A DNA stretch of 64,000 nucleotides from Ooceraea biroi. Lineage: Eukaryota > Arthropoda > Insecta > Hymenoptera > Formicidae. The stretch lies in contig NC_039509.1 in assembly GCF_003672135.1 (NCBI RefSeq), positions 15,944,663-16,008,662 on the forward strand, in the 5' to 3' direction. Below, one piece after another: positions 1 through 11,633 of this stretch (positions within the stretch are counted from its first letter, which is position 1; each line of letters begins with the position of its first letter). The notes beneath the pieces were generated by a model. That model ran no database searches and was not told where the DNA came from. It was given only the letters and a program-made list of their open reading frames with translations. Made by a program: the position numbers and the translations under genes.

Positions 1-12
1 ATTTGAAAGTTT

Positions 13-62
13 GCCCGTCAGGTCCGCCCTGTAGCCTTCGAATCTACAGGGCGGGCGTGCGG
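13..62. repeat. GC-rich inverted repeat (hairpin)
   Basis: Perfect 11-base arms (24-34 and 44-54) flank a 9-base loop. The pairing extends imperfectly outward to about 22 pairs. It is a GC-rich island directly beside an ATT microsatellite (about 67-86) in AT-rich DNA. It could be the end of a mobile element or a structured RNA segment; its identity is unknown. Confidence 0.6.
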
Positions 63-86
63 GCTCTTATTATTATTATTATTATA

Positions 87-3000
87 TTAATGATTATTGA
101 ACCACATCTTATGTAGCTGTGATTTTGCTTTCAAAAAGTAAAAATTAAAAATATTTATAGCAACTGAAATGAGACATCCCACATTTGTGCGTTTTTGTTC
201 CACTCCCTTCAACATGCGCTCGTTACGATTTTTACCTTATCGCTTTAATCATTATGGACTTATTACGATATTATTATACATGATAGAAGCCATTAATTCG
301 TTGAATTCGGAAATTCGTATCGTGAATCAAATGTCTGGCAGTTCTCACTCAGCATTTCCATGCGCTGTCCGAGTATTTTATTTCATCGCGTCGTGTTTGA
401 CGCTGCACATTCAAATTCGCGTTAAATATTCGGCTAGGGGCGCAATATCGCATTAAATGCCCACGCGATTCAATATATTTACGCAGTTGCGTAAAGCTTG
501 CTTATTTGGGGATGATAATTTGCAGCGAGATAAGAAAAAGAATTACGTGCGGCCTCTTTCGACAGCAAACAACGTCAATGCGTATATCCAATCGATGGAC
601 TCTCGAAAGAACTACTTCACCTTTAATATCTTCTTTAACGCGTTCGGCGCGACGTAATTACTGAACTGTTTAATTAATTGAAATACGATTGCGATAATGA
701 ATATTCAGTTCGATCGATGAATACGCGTCGCAAAAGTCACGAACGGTGACATGATGCATATTTCATAAGACAAAGCATCTGTTTTGACAACTCGCCAAGG
801 TTACATACGAATCCATGATATTTTCAAGAAATAAAAGATCATGGTTTTAGAGGCAGGAAGAACAAAAACTGTTCTCGGCTTAGTAAATAAGAAGATAAAA
901 ATTTATATTCCTGTTCGGAGATTCTATATATATATCTATTATAATTGCATGCTATTTATGTAAGGCGTAACAGAAAACACACTGATTCAAATCAATTCTC
1001 AATTCTGATTCTCAATGTTTTTAATTTGCTCTTATGATTTGTTCAATTTTTTAGTACACTTTCCATCCAACACTTTGACTTCTGGTCAACAGTTTATAGT
1101 GAGGTCGCTATTCCCGGCAAAATTCCAGATAATTCAAGCTCAATGAGCCGTAACTTCACCACAAAGTAAACCAAAGCTGTTTTCCCCAATTTTTCAATTA
1201 TGTCGCTCTACTCGTCAAGCTTCGCTTTTCATCTTTAAACATCCTGCTCTCGTAGATAGCTATTTGAGTCAATCAGATGTGCGATAACATGAAGCGGTCA
1301 TTGAACAGAAAAAGGTAAAGAGAGAAAAGGAGGAAATCAACAGAGAGAAGAGGAAAATATTTAATAAACGAATATAAATAACCATAACGAATACTTGATA
1401 TCAACTTATCATCAATTTTCAATTTATAAGCTCAACGATTTGATTTTCTATTTTTGTTTCACCGTTTTTCGCACGCTGTAACTTTTATATTCTACGAGTC
1501 AGGCAACAATGTGAGAAACGTGCAAGAAATTATGCTGATTCAAATTAAATGTCGTAAAGTGTTTTGATTTATTCGCCAAGCGTTTAGAGATCATCGGATG
1601 GCTTGCAGTTAAGTCTCCTATTTGTTAGTTGTATACTCATAAATTAATAAATATACGACATTGATATGGTGATGCTTTGATCCGAGAATGTGGGATTTTC
1701 TTTTGAATATTTTTTCAAGAATTTCTGCCTAAATATTTCAAACAAGATCACGGATTTTAAATCACAAAGCTAAAATTTTGCGGCATTACTGCTTTTCAAT
1801 GAAAATCGCGGATATTATTAATCAAAATAAAGGAATTGTGGAAAATCTTTTACCGGAAAACGCAGCATTGTTTGTATACCTGCGTGAAAGATAGGTCTGA
1901 AATGTGTGTTGTGGAGAATTTTCCTAGCACGTGATCGCGTCATGATGCAGCCGGATGATCAATGGGATTGACTATACGGATGCACGTGGTGTGAACGTGA
2001 TCTCAAAGTCTGCCCTTGCCATGCTTTTAGTCACAGAAAGAATAAAGTAAAAAGCTCTTTCAAAAAAAGTGGCTGTTTTACTAAATTTTATCTTATTAAC
2101 GTTTTATCTTCAGAATGTTATCTTACAAAAATGACGTTGCATAATAAAAGTTCTATAGCAAATTTCTGAAAAAATAATAATTTTTAATTTCTTATAACAA
2201 GATAATATAACGCAAACTAACGTACATTATATATATTAATTTCTAAAATTAAAATCTATTAGTAAGAAAATGCTGATATATTAATTCCAAGAATCAATAT
2301 ATTAATATCTATACATATACATGTGCACAATCACGTATACGTATATACGTGATAGATCTATATTTTTATCTATATCGTTTTTCGCTGACGAGAGTCTGGT
2401 GGCCTTCGCTATCATGTGATGAACACGACTAGATATCGCACAAGAATTACGAAATTCTTTAAATACACTACCATAAATACATTAAACACGATGTTATTTT
2501 GCATGCTTTTTTTCCTTGTTTTTTTATTGAAATGTCAGTGCTGTTGCCGTTGCTTAGGAATTGCATCACTCCAAGCGCCAAGTGTTTTTGAGTGTCGTTG
2601 AGAATGCCAGCTGTATGTGTAGCACATGCTCAGCACGACCAGATAACGCATCGCGATAAATTTGGTGTTTGATCTGTTGACACGCGCTGAGTCTGCGGTT
2701 TCAGACACGACTGGAAAAGATCGATACCGCGTGCAAAGAGGTTCACCATCGATGGTTTCTGCGTTCTCGTGTCCGTCCAACGGTCGCCGACGTCGGAGAT
2801 AAATCCCGACTACCTGAGGAAAAAGAAGAAAATCGCAGGTACAAAAATAGAGTAGCGTGCAGTGGGAGAAGTTCAGTTCAGGGAACAGGCGGACGTTGAC
2901 GAGGAGCAAGAGTTACTTACCCCAAGGGGAATATTCCCGGCGCCGAGGAGCTTCCCTCAGAATAAATAGATGCATTACAGAAACCTTGTTTTGCGTTATT

Positions 3001-5319
3001 TTGCTACATTTTTATGAAAATATGTCCAAAGTGGAAAAATTAGGAAGAGTCTCTTGTTGAGTTGTCGAAATTTCTTCGGCATTTGGCACGCACTTTGCTC
3101 TCGATCTGGTCTACTCATGCTCATCGTTTTTATATCCATCGACAACCGATAATTTGTTGCAAATAAGATGTATACCAATTTTTATTTTAATTTCAATTTC
3201 AAGCCGATGACGTTCATTGTGTGCGCCATCACAGGTTAAAATTGATCATAATTAGCATGCACGTGGCACTGACAAATATTTTGTTTACGACTTCGCGTGC
3301 ATATTTATAACATATACACATGCATGTACAGTATATATTACAAATCATGTGTAATCCCCGTTTCGCGAATAAACCAATCGACTGTGCAGATGCAGATACA
3401 GTTGTTTCTTTTCCTCTCTGTTTTTAATCAAACAAATGCGATTATATTTTTAAACAAGCGTTAGCAGGATTTTCCAGAGATGAATCACGAACTGGACATT
3501 TCGCAGTATTTTTGTAAATAAGAAACTCATGTGCATATTCTACGAACACAAAGCGTATTTGCGTCGTTCGCATTACAAATTTGTATTTCCATAATTTCTT
3601 GAAACGTTACTTACATGTATAATGCATCATACTGCAACACGATTGATATTTTCTACAAACCATATTGTGCAAAAACATTTATATAAGTTATTTATTTACA
3701 AAACAAAGAAAAACTGTAACTACCAAGTCGCTTACATCAGGATGCATGGTGTAGCGGAAAAAATTGCTGCATGAAATATTAAATATCTCTGTTAATGTTA
3801 AATCTTTGCTGATAAAATATGCCAGTGGAACACATTTGATGCCTCGGGGCAGCAAATTGCAGGCTGAAAATCAACTTTGCAAGCAAGAGAAAAGTCATGT
3901 GATATCGTTAATGCGACTATGTTGTGTCTATACCGCGGAACGACCTGAATCTCTCCGCGCAGTCGAGCAGTCACGAGGGCACTCCATCACGGCGTGTTAA
4001 GAGAACGGGTTTGATTTATAAAAAAATTAATCGCAATAATGCTGCAACAATGTTCGGTCGATGAAGATGACCCGAGTTTTTCATTTCTGCAAAATTTGCT
4101 TTAGTCAGAATTCCTCATGCTGATGCCGACGTACTTATCACGTGCGTGTGTGCGCGCGCGCGCGCGCTCGTGTGCGTGCACACTTTTTGAAACTTAGAGT
4201 TTCCCTCCCCCTCATCTCCCCTCGTCGTAGTCACGCGTTCTCCGCGTGCGACGAGTGGAATCGATATGTCGATCCTACAAAAGAACCCCCCTGGATCTTC
4301 GCGGTCCCGGTAGTCACGTCTTTTATTTCCGATTCACGGCAGGGCTTTCTCCCACTTTCGCGTAATGCAAATATCCGAACAATACGTTCAGGTATTCGCG
4401 TTACGCCGGAAAGCAATGCGGCGCATAAATAAATTATATACGCGAGCGAGAAGTGTCGTCATTCAGGAGGACCGTTCGCATCCGTGTCTGCGATACTTGG
4501 TGTACTTTGTAACTGACTTTGACACGCCATGATGCAACATTTCGGCAGTTGCGTGCGCGCACACACGCACACGCACAAGCTGACCTCCAATCTAAATCGG
4601 TTTTCTCCAAATTTCGCCTTGCCGCCGTTAAATATCCGATCTCTTTGAAAATACACATGTCGTGTTACGCGATATAAATAATATGTAATTTATAAACCGT
4701 GTTTATAATTGCCTGCAAAATCAGTAACCACGTGACTATGAAACTGATTCTATACAGTCGAAGCGCAGATCTGATCGTAAATCGCAACGAGCGATAGGTT
4801 CTTCTAATCACGAATCACGAGTTACCAATGACGAGTTACGTGTTATCAACTTCTTCATATTATATGGAAAGGTCGCTCGATTGCCCGATGATGCGAACCG
4901 TATTTCCATTACAGTGCAGGCGTAAAATTCCATCGATGATTCCATGCGGGTATCAATCATGCCAGAGGGGATACAACATGCCGAAGGACGCTTGCGTGTC
5001 GAGGGACTCGTCTACGCGATCATGCACGCGTTTCCCCGCGTCGACGACCCTTTTTCTTTTTCGCAGTATTATAGTCACGCGGGAAATTTATCTCGACCAT
5101 CGGAGCGCGTAGCGTTCGCCAATCCGCCGGCAGTTCCAACGGAAGTGAGCATCCGAACTGGTTGCGGCGCATGTTTCGCCTTGCTGGTCATGGTCGAGCC
5201 GGTGGAGGTGGATAAATGGTAGTTACCAGCCGCCACGATCACGGCCGGTTTAGTGTCGAGCCAGCAAGCAGTCGAGACTAACATAACGCAGACCCTCACT
5301 TAACAGCACCAGCAGCTCT
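87..5319. other. AT-rich non-coding region
   Basis: No gene is supported here. Open frames are short (under 130 codons), lack family-like sequence and are not linked by convincing splice sites. The stretch includes a 24-bp palindrome at 2330-2353 and two alternating purine-pyrimidine tracts (4141-4182 and 4551-4576). The 3' part, after about 4900, becomes CG-richer toward the leader exon of the next gene. Confidence 0.6.
4141..4182. repeat. alternating GT/GC dinucleotide tract
   Basis: About 42 bases of nearly uninterrupted purine-pyrimidine alternation, with a central (GC)n run flanked by GTGTGC-type steps. A second tract of similar composition but opposite orientation lies at 4551-4576. 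Such tracts are prone to left-handed (Z) DNA; any function is inference. Confidence 0.8.
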
Positions 5320-5527
5320 CTCAGTGTTGTATTATTGATCGCGGACATTCGTTGGTGAGGTGGCGCGAAGGATGGGCATATTTCGGGAATTTCCCATAGT
5401 CTTCAATCTCTACAAGAAGTACAGTTAGTTCTTGGCCATTTACTGAAATCGCTCGTACGAGACACGTGAAGCCTCCTACGGCTGATCAGCAAGTGCCGGA
5501 ACTTCCATCACTGACGTAAATACCAAG
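5320..5527 (+). other. probable non-coding leader exon of the two-membrane-segment gene
   Basis: The exon end is supported by a strong donor (AAG then GTGAGC) after 5527. The start is approximate: an arthropod-initiator-like TCAGT lies near 5317-5321. Joining this exon to the acceptor before 7044 gives a transcript with an in-frame TGA in the leader and no other ATG before 7136, which fits it being 5' untranslated. The join itself is inferred, not observed. Confidence 0.4.
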
Positions 5528-7135
5528 GTGAGCACCCACGTCTAAAGTTACGTGTACGCATTATGGGAACGTCGAGACCTTGATTCTGATGGAACTTCCG
5601 CTCGACTAACCGCTCGAATCAAGTCCGATTTAGAACTTGGAACAGTTGCTCTGATGAGCATCACTTTCAGTAGAGTCCATCGAAAGTGCGAACTTTGTAC
5701 TAGAAACTTGTCATCAGTTAGTTGAACAACTTATGCCGTGTTTCTTAATTTAACAGTGAAGTGGACTATATCGCTAGCTATCCTATATCTGAACAGTTGC
5801 CGCAATTGCTGTTCAAAATTAGAACTTCCAGACGAAATCATTCACGAGATCGGTCGAGTTCATGTTTGAATATACGAATTTTAATTTCGCTGTAATATGC
5901 CTCGTGCTGATCACATTCTGTTCATGCAGAGAGTGCATAGACGAAAAGATAAATAGTATTGCAAAAGTATTTTGTTAGGTTTTTTGAGAATTTTCTATTT
6001 ATGTAGCGCATACGAATTTCATAATTTCATAATTTCGGAGCAGACTGTTCATCGAAAACGTTCATTTGAGGAAAAATTGCGACGCGGTGAATCCCAGTGC
6101 AGTCCAGCCGGTTGAGTCACGCAAGTTTGCAGAACTGCTAATCCACTTTACTTGCGAATACGACGAGAAAGGTTCTGCGGGCATATTAATATTCGTTAAG
6201 TTGGCCTGCGTAGAGAGTGTAAAACACGCACGGTTGCGGTAGAATTCGTTGAGCGAAAATAATCTTGCAGAAACTCTCCTTTGAATTCTTTCTTTATTTG
6301 ACAATCAACAGTCATCATTGAAAATACAGATATATTTATTTATTTATTTATTTAATCCTCGCTTTTCGGCTTAGGATGACTTCCTGTTTATCCTGTTTAT
6401 AGGATATTTTAAGATGCATATCATGTCAATAAATCACCTTAAAATAGGTTTTAAGGATTACATTAAAATTTGACGAATTTGTTTACAGTTCCGAAACATG
6501 CAATTCGAATAAATTTGAATTTGGATGGTTCTAACTTGCATAAAATTTAAGTAGCTAATGCGGAATATTTTAAAAATATTTACGTGGCCTAAGGAAATAT
6601 AAATCTTAAAGTAAATGTCTTTTAAATATAAGTCGTGTATCCAAGAATAAAAACTATAGTTCGGTTTCTTAAGCAAAGATATTGAGAAAAGAATTCGTAA
6701 TCAGGCACGTTGTACGGTGGATATTGCTCGCGCGATTTGCTGAACCATGCGAAAAATGACCGTCAAACTAATCTCGGGTCGACAAGGCTATCAGACTGTG
6801 ACGTCTTTTTTCACCGCGCAGCTTCGACATCGCAAATGAAAATTTTTCAGTGGTGGCCGAAACGTTCGCTAGTGATCTTCGCAGAAATCTCATTGTCAAA
6901 GACGATCAGCAATCGATTATAATTGATGTCACGTTATTTTTTGTATGTAACTTAGCAATTTCAACAAAGTAAATTGGTCATCAATGTAATAGCTTGATTC
7001 AATCCAAATCGATTATGTAACTAATCATCTTCTTTTTTTTCAGGTGACCAACCATCGAACGATTTCTGCAGAGAAGAATTTGGCACGAAGATCGCTGAGT
7101 ACAGAGCGACCGTATTTACTAGACATCGTACCAGA

Positions 7136-8085
7136 ATGACGCAAGTGACGGGAATCATGGAGAAGAAGGAGGTTTTAAAGGGGAAGCCAACTCTTGTCAG
7201 ACGAGTGTCCGATATGTTTAAGGGTAAATAAACAAAACTTCACTTCATTATCTTCTTTTTAGTCTTCTTCGTAGTCTCTTCTACGTTGCAACTTAAGAGA
7301 TACCGCTCATCATCGTCGAATAACTCGATTGGAGCGGTTTGGTTGTTTTCTGAATTGGGGATAATGATACATCTGGCAAATTACTATCTCAGCAGGTTTA
7401 TCGCGAAAGAATTGCATGCGTACTCAGAATATCATGTAATAAAACTGTTTTTTTTTTTTGGAACATGTACGATAGCAAAGCTGTTATTATTGAGTTCATC
7501 AAGTATTTTTCTCTCCCGACAGATGGAAACTACAGCGGGCCACCGATGCTGTTCCGACATGCATCGATGAAGAAGATCCGCCATTGTTGTCAGAATTTAA
7601 ATCTGCTTCCGTTCCTGCTTTACTCCTTCGGCAACTCCAAGTCGCATCCGATGGTACGAAAAATGCACGTCTACCTCAGTTGTCTTCTTCAAGAGATAAC
7701 CATCAGCTTCCTGATCACGTATCAGAATCTGCGCCGCTCAGTGCTAAACAAGATTCGCGTCGAAAAGTCGATTAATGCACAAGAAGCGATCGCGGAACCG
7801 AAAGACAATCTCGCAAAACCCGCCGCGAGGTTTAGCAAGTTTAAGAAGCCGAAACGCAAGCCGCATCCGTTCTACCTGGTCGTAGCCGTTTACTTGGCGC
7901 CGTTGCTGCTGCTCTGCCAAGTGATAACCGTGTGCACCCTGACGATCATCGGCAAGTACACGCCGGGCTTCATCTTCCTCATGAGCGCGCTGCTGTTCCT
8001 CGGTGGTATCGCGTACAAGATACTGACGCATCAGAAGATAGTACAACAAGGCGTCAACAAGTGCGAGAATAAGAAGATACAGTGA
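7136..8085 (+). CDS. two-membrane-segment protein of unknown function (2 coding exons)
   Basis: Coding exons are 7136-7223 and 7523-8085, joined in phase 1 (donor GTAAAT, acceptor CCGACAG). Together they encode 216 residues. The exon carrying the start begins after a good polypyrimidine acceptor at 7043. The ATG at 7136 was chosen because a spliced leader would place an in-frame stop upstream with no earlier ATG. The first 145 residues are basic and probably cytosolic, with a Cys-Cys pair at 51-52, a hydrophobic patch around 79-95 and a lysine-rich run at 135-142. Two strongly hydrophobic segments follow, at about 146-172 and 177-196, forming a hairpin, then a short basic tail ending in KKIQ. 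A terminal-region di-lysine could suggest ER or Golgi retention, but the spacing is not canonical. I do not recognise the family. The bimodal layout (soluble head, membrane hairpin) fits an organelle membrane protein. The gene is convergent with alkaline phosphatase. Confidence 0.75.
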
Positions 8086-8587
8086 TCCTCCATTTCCGGT
8101 GCATCGCCAATTGTTTCATAGCTTCCAGAGACAGTCAAAGAACTGAAAGAACTCTATTCCGTTGGAGTCCGTGCCTTTACGCGCGGCATCAGACATTACC
8201 ACTTGTGCAATCACCGCGTATGTTAACATGTTTGCGTTCTGATTAAACCACAATAATCTCTTCCATTTATCTCGATGTAGCTCCTTAGGTTCCCTTTCTC
8301 ATCACGAGTTAGCGGTTTGTACTCTCCTTTTTTTTATACGTTGTTAAAGAGTTATTAAGTTCTAGACATCGCGTTGATACCTAACATACATCGCGAAGAA
8401 GAAGAAGACGTTTTTTTATAGGCTAAGTACAATAACGCTTAAAAAAGCGAAAGCATAATCTTAATTGTTCTCAAGCGTAATCCCTAAGGGTCGTCCGCGC
8501 CCCTCGAATTTACGAAGCAAGCGATCGCGAGTACCTATGTCCCCTGCAGCATAAGACTGAGAATTGTTTTTAACGTGTACGTTTGTA

Positions 8588-8597
8588 AATAAATAAG
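8588..8597 (+). terminator. poly(A) signal of the two-membrane-segment gene
   Basis: AATAAA at 8588-8593, followed by an overlapping AAATAA, about 500 bases after the stop at 8085. It lies about 320 bases before the end of the convergent alkaline phosphatase coding sequence, so the two 3' ends are close and could overlap. Confidence 0.5.
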
Positions 8598-8905
8598 TAC
8601 GAATATTCAGGAGATAGATTTGTAAAGCTGTTCTATTCTGGCGAACGAAGCGATAGAAGGTATACTTGGGAGCCTTGGTACGTCCATTGAAAGTTAGCCA
8701 GATCTGTGATGGAGTGGGTACAAGTGATATTTTCGATGGGCACTTGCAATACCACTTAATTATGTGCGATAAGAGTTATTATGAGTAGATACGATTTCTA
8801 AAAATATACGCTTTCAAAGAGATAGAGCACACGTGTTGTTGATCATGGATATTATTTCCTGCCACCACAAATAAGATCGATAGTAGATTTATGGGTGCCA
8901 ACGGG

Positions 8906-11633
8906 TTATTTGTACGCGATTAAAATCAGCGCGATCATAGTGCCGTGTAAGACGATCATGTTTAAAACGTGGCGTGATATTCCCGCGCTGTTGGCGTACT
9001 CGCCGATGCTCATGGCATACGCGATTACGTGCGCCACGTAGTTCTGCTCGTGAACACTGTGAAGGAGATGCGCGTGCGGGCCTGCAAAGAGAATCGCCTA
9101 ATTATCAAAGGGGCTTCTCCTGCTCGTCAGTTCTCTTGGGAAAATTCTTAAGTTGAGTCCAAGTTATATCATGTTTTACAAGGGAACAACGATTCGACGC
9201 GCTCTTCAACGCGAAATCCTCTAACTGCGATCCCATACTTTGTGCAATATCCAATTAAACGCTGTTGCGGTATACCTATAGCGTACGCGGCTACATCTCC
9301 ACCGCCATGATAAGCTTCGTTCGATATGATGGTTGCCTGCTGGCTGTAGTTGAAATCGCTGGTGTTCGATTTAGAGGGATCGATCCTCACAGCCTGACTG
9401 TTGTTGTATACAGTGTAAGCGACGTTGTTCGGCCCACCCGTACTGTAGGACAACGTCGTGTAGGGCGTCCCGTCGTATTTAGATTTCTGGGCGATTCCTG
9501 AAAGTCGAAACATTCATTTTGAGAATAAACAAATCGGACAGATCCATTGCGCGTGCAGTCTTACCTAGGATGGATGAACCGCGATCACTGTATCCGTTGA
9601 AGCTCATCGAGTGCGTGTGATCGCTGGTGACTATCACAAGGGTGTCGTTGATGTCAATCATCGCGAGAGTCGCGTTCACGGCGTCGGAGAAACGGACAGT
9701 TTCCAGCAAAGCTTGGGCCGCGTGTCCTCGATGATGAGCAAAGTCAATTAGGCCGCCCTCCACCTGGAAGAGCGATCGCGTGCTGATTTTTACTAGTATA
9801 AGGGAAAGACGCGACAATCTGAGCATATACCATTAGGAGATATCCCTGTTTGGACTTCTGTAAAATTCGAAGAGCCGTCACGGTCATCTCTTCCAGGCTC
9901 GGCTGTCCTTTCGGACCACGCTCTCGTTTCCAATCCATCTCAAGGTGGCCGTTGGCGAAAATACCGAGCAGATAATCCACGTTATCGACATCGACGCTAG
10001 ACAATTCTTCGTTATTTTGTACCACTCTGTGCGCCAAGTTCCTTTTGCACTTATCTCTTATCCAGTCATTGATGAGATCACGGCCGTCTTGCCTGTAGCA
10101 GGCCCACGTGTCCAACGGGTCGAATTCGCTCGCGCTCACATTCGACTTCATTGTCTGTCTGCCACCACCCATAATCACCTGTGAAAGATAAGAGATAGAT
10201 AAATATGTTAATATCGCCACGTGATTATCACGTGAAACAAAGCGTATGAATCAGTTTATTTACACGAATATTTTTCCCGGGTTCATCCTCCACTAACTGT
10301 CTGGCGATATCTTTGCAATCAGCAGCGCTTGAAGGCATATTGGCCTCGCATTCCCATTTGCGATTCGCACAGTGTGCGTAAAGTGGTGCCGGAGTCGCGT
10401 GAGTCACTCTAGTGGTCGTCACGAAGCCTGTAGTCAATTATGTTATGCTTTGCAAGCTATACATTTCTTTTTAATATCAATTAAAACCAAAAGTTTAACT
10501 GTTCTTGGATATCGAAGACAGAAATTCTTGTTTTCAGTTTTTGAACGTTGTCTAACAAAATTTTTAATTGATGCAAAACGATTTTTAGTTAATACGTAGA
10601 CATTTTTATACACATTAACAGTAAAAAAATACTTTAACTACTTTGAAAAATTACTTAGAATCATATGCGATAATGCGAATAATTTTTTGCGGCGATTAAA
10701 TTTTTAGCTAGAATGGACCCAACCTGTAGCTTTGCCAGCTGCTTGAGCCCAAGTTATGAACGAATCCACGTGATTACTCCTGTTCAAACTGGCCTCGCAA
10801 TCTCCCAACTGCACATTTGCGTCCACCCCTATGACCTTGCAATTCGTTTTGACACCCCCGAAAAGAGCAGTGGCGGTAGAGGCCGAGTCCGGCACTTGCT
10901 TATCCGTGTTGTAAGTCTACAAAGAAGTCATGAAGAAGAAATACACTCAACCATGAAAATCTTACAACAAAACAACATGTTGCATAATTAAAATACGAGT
11001 CACGTTTAACGAAGGTTTTATCGGACAACCTTCAATATCCCGATATGGGGAAAATGCTCCCAGGCGAGTCGACTGGTCTCGCCGCCATGATAAATTCTGC
11101 TAGCCGTTATGGTGTCTGGGCTCATCCCATCCCCAATAAAGAGAATCACATTTTTCGCTTTTTTTACATTCCACTGATACAAAAGAGATTCTTCCAGTTC
11201 TTTGTTTGCCAACTTGTGCCAGTGGCAACTGTCTATGTTAAGAACGAAGATAAATTTAATTAACATTCAATTAGCTCTGATAGTGATTAAAAAAAGTCTA
11301 TTTTAATCTATCGAGAGAAAAGTCTCCTATTACACTCTTACAAATGGAGACTTAACAATTTTAACGTTAATAGAAAAATACGTTTGTCATGATTAATGAT
11401 ACCATTTTGAATGTCACGTGACTTAGTTAAGTTCTGTATCGCTGAATACTTGAATCGTAGACGCGCATCATCAGGTTCCACGTAGTATATAAACTCTGCG
11501 TTCACTTGAATCATGAATGTCATGATTCATCAATGTAGGAAGTTTAAAAGCGTGACTTATAAATACCTTCAATCGCAGCCACGTTGATGATGTTGATGAA
11601 GCACATGACGAAACAGGCGACAAACGACTTCAT
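8906..11633 (-). CDS. ALP: alkaline phosphatase, secreted/membrane-anchored (8 exons, complete)
   Basis: Exons in transcript order are 11633-11567, 11232-11030, 10916-10724, 10427-10264, 10178-9831, 9763-9565, 9497-9276 and 9081-8906. All have GT-AG borders and the sum is 1572 nt, giving 523 residues. Residues 1-20 are a signal peptide (MKSFVACF...). The family's core is all visible: metal ligand Asp57 in IGDGMS, nucleophile Ser101 in PDSAST, His164/Thr166 in THATPA, the VIMGGGR strand, metal ligands Glu327, Asp332 and His336 in VEGGLIDFAHH, Asp373-His374 in SDHTH, and metal ligand His455 in HGGGD. A short hydrophobic C-terminus suits GPI anchoring at the cell surface. The enzyme hydrolyses phosphate monoesters with two zinc ions and one magnesium ion. 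Residues around the active site depart from the usual family (see findings), but no catalytic residue is missing. Intron 4 carries two E-boxes one helical turn apart. A TCAG initiator-like element lies about 28 bases upstream of the ATG. Confidence 0.97.

Noticed and set aside
7465..7522. Upstream extension of the two-membrane protein within its exon
   Set aside because: This stretch is intron: a CCGACAG acceptor precedes 7523, and the earlier exon joins in phase there.
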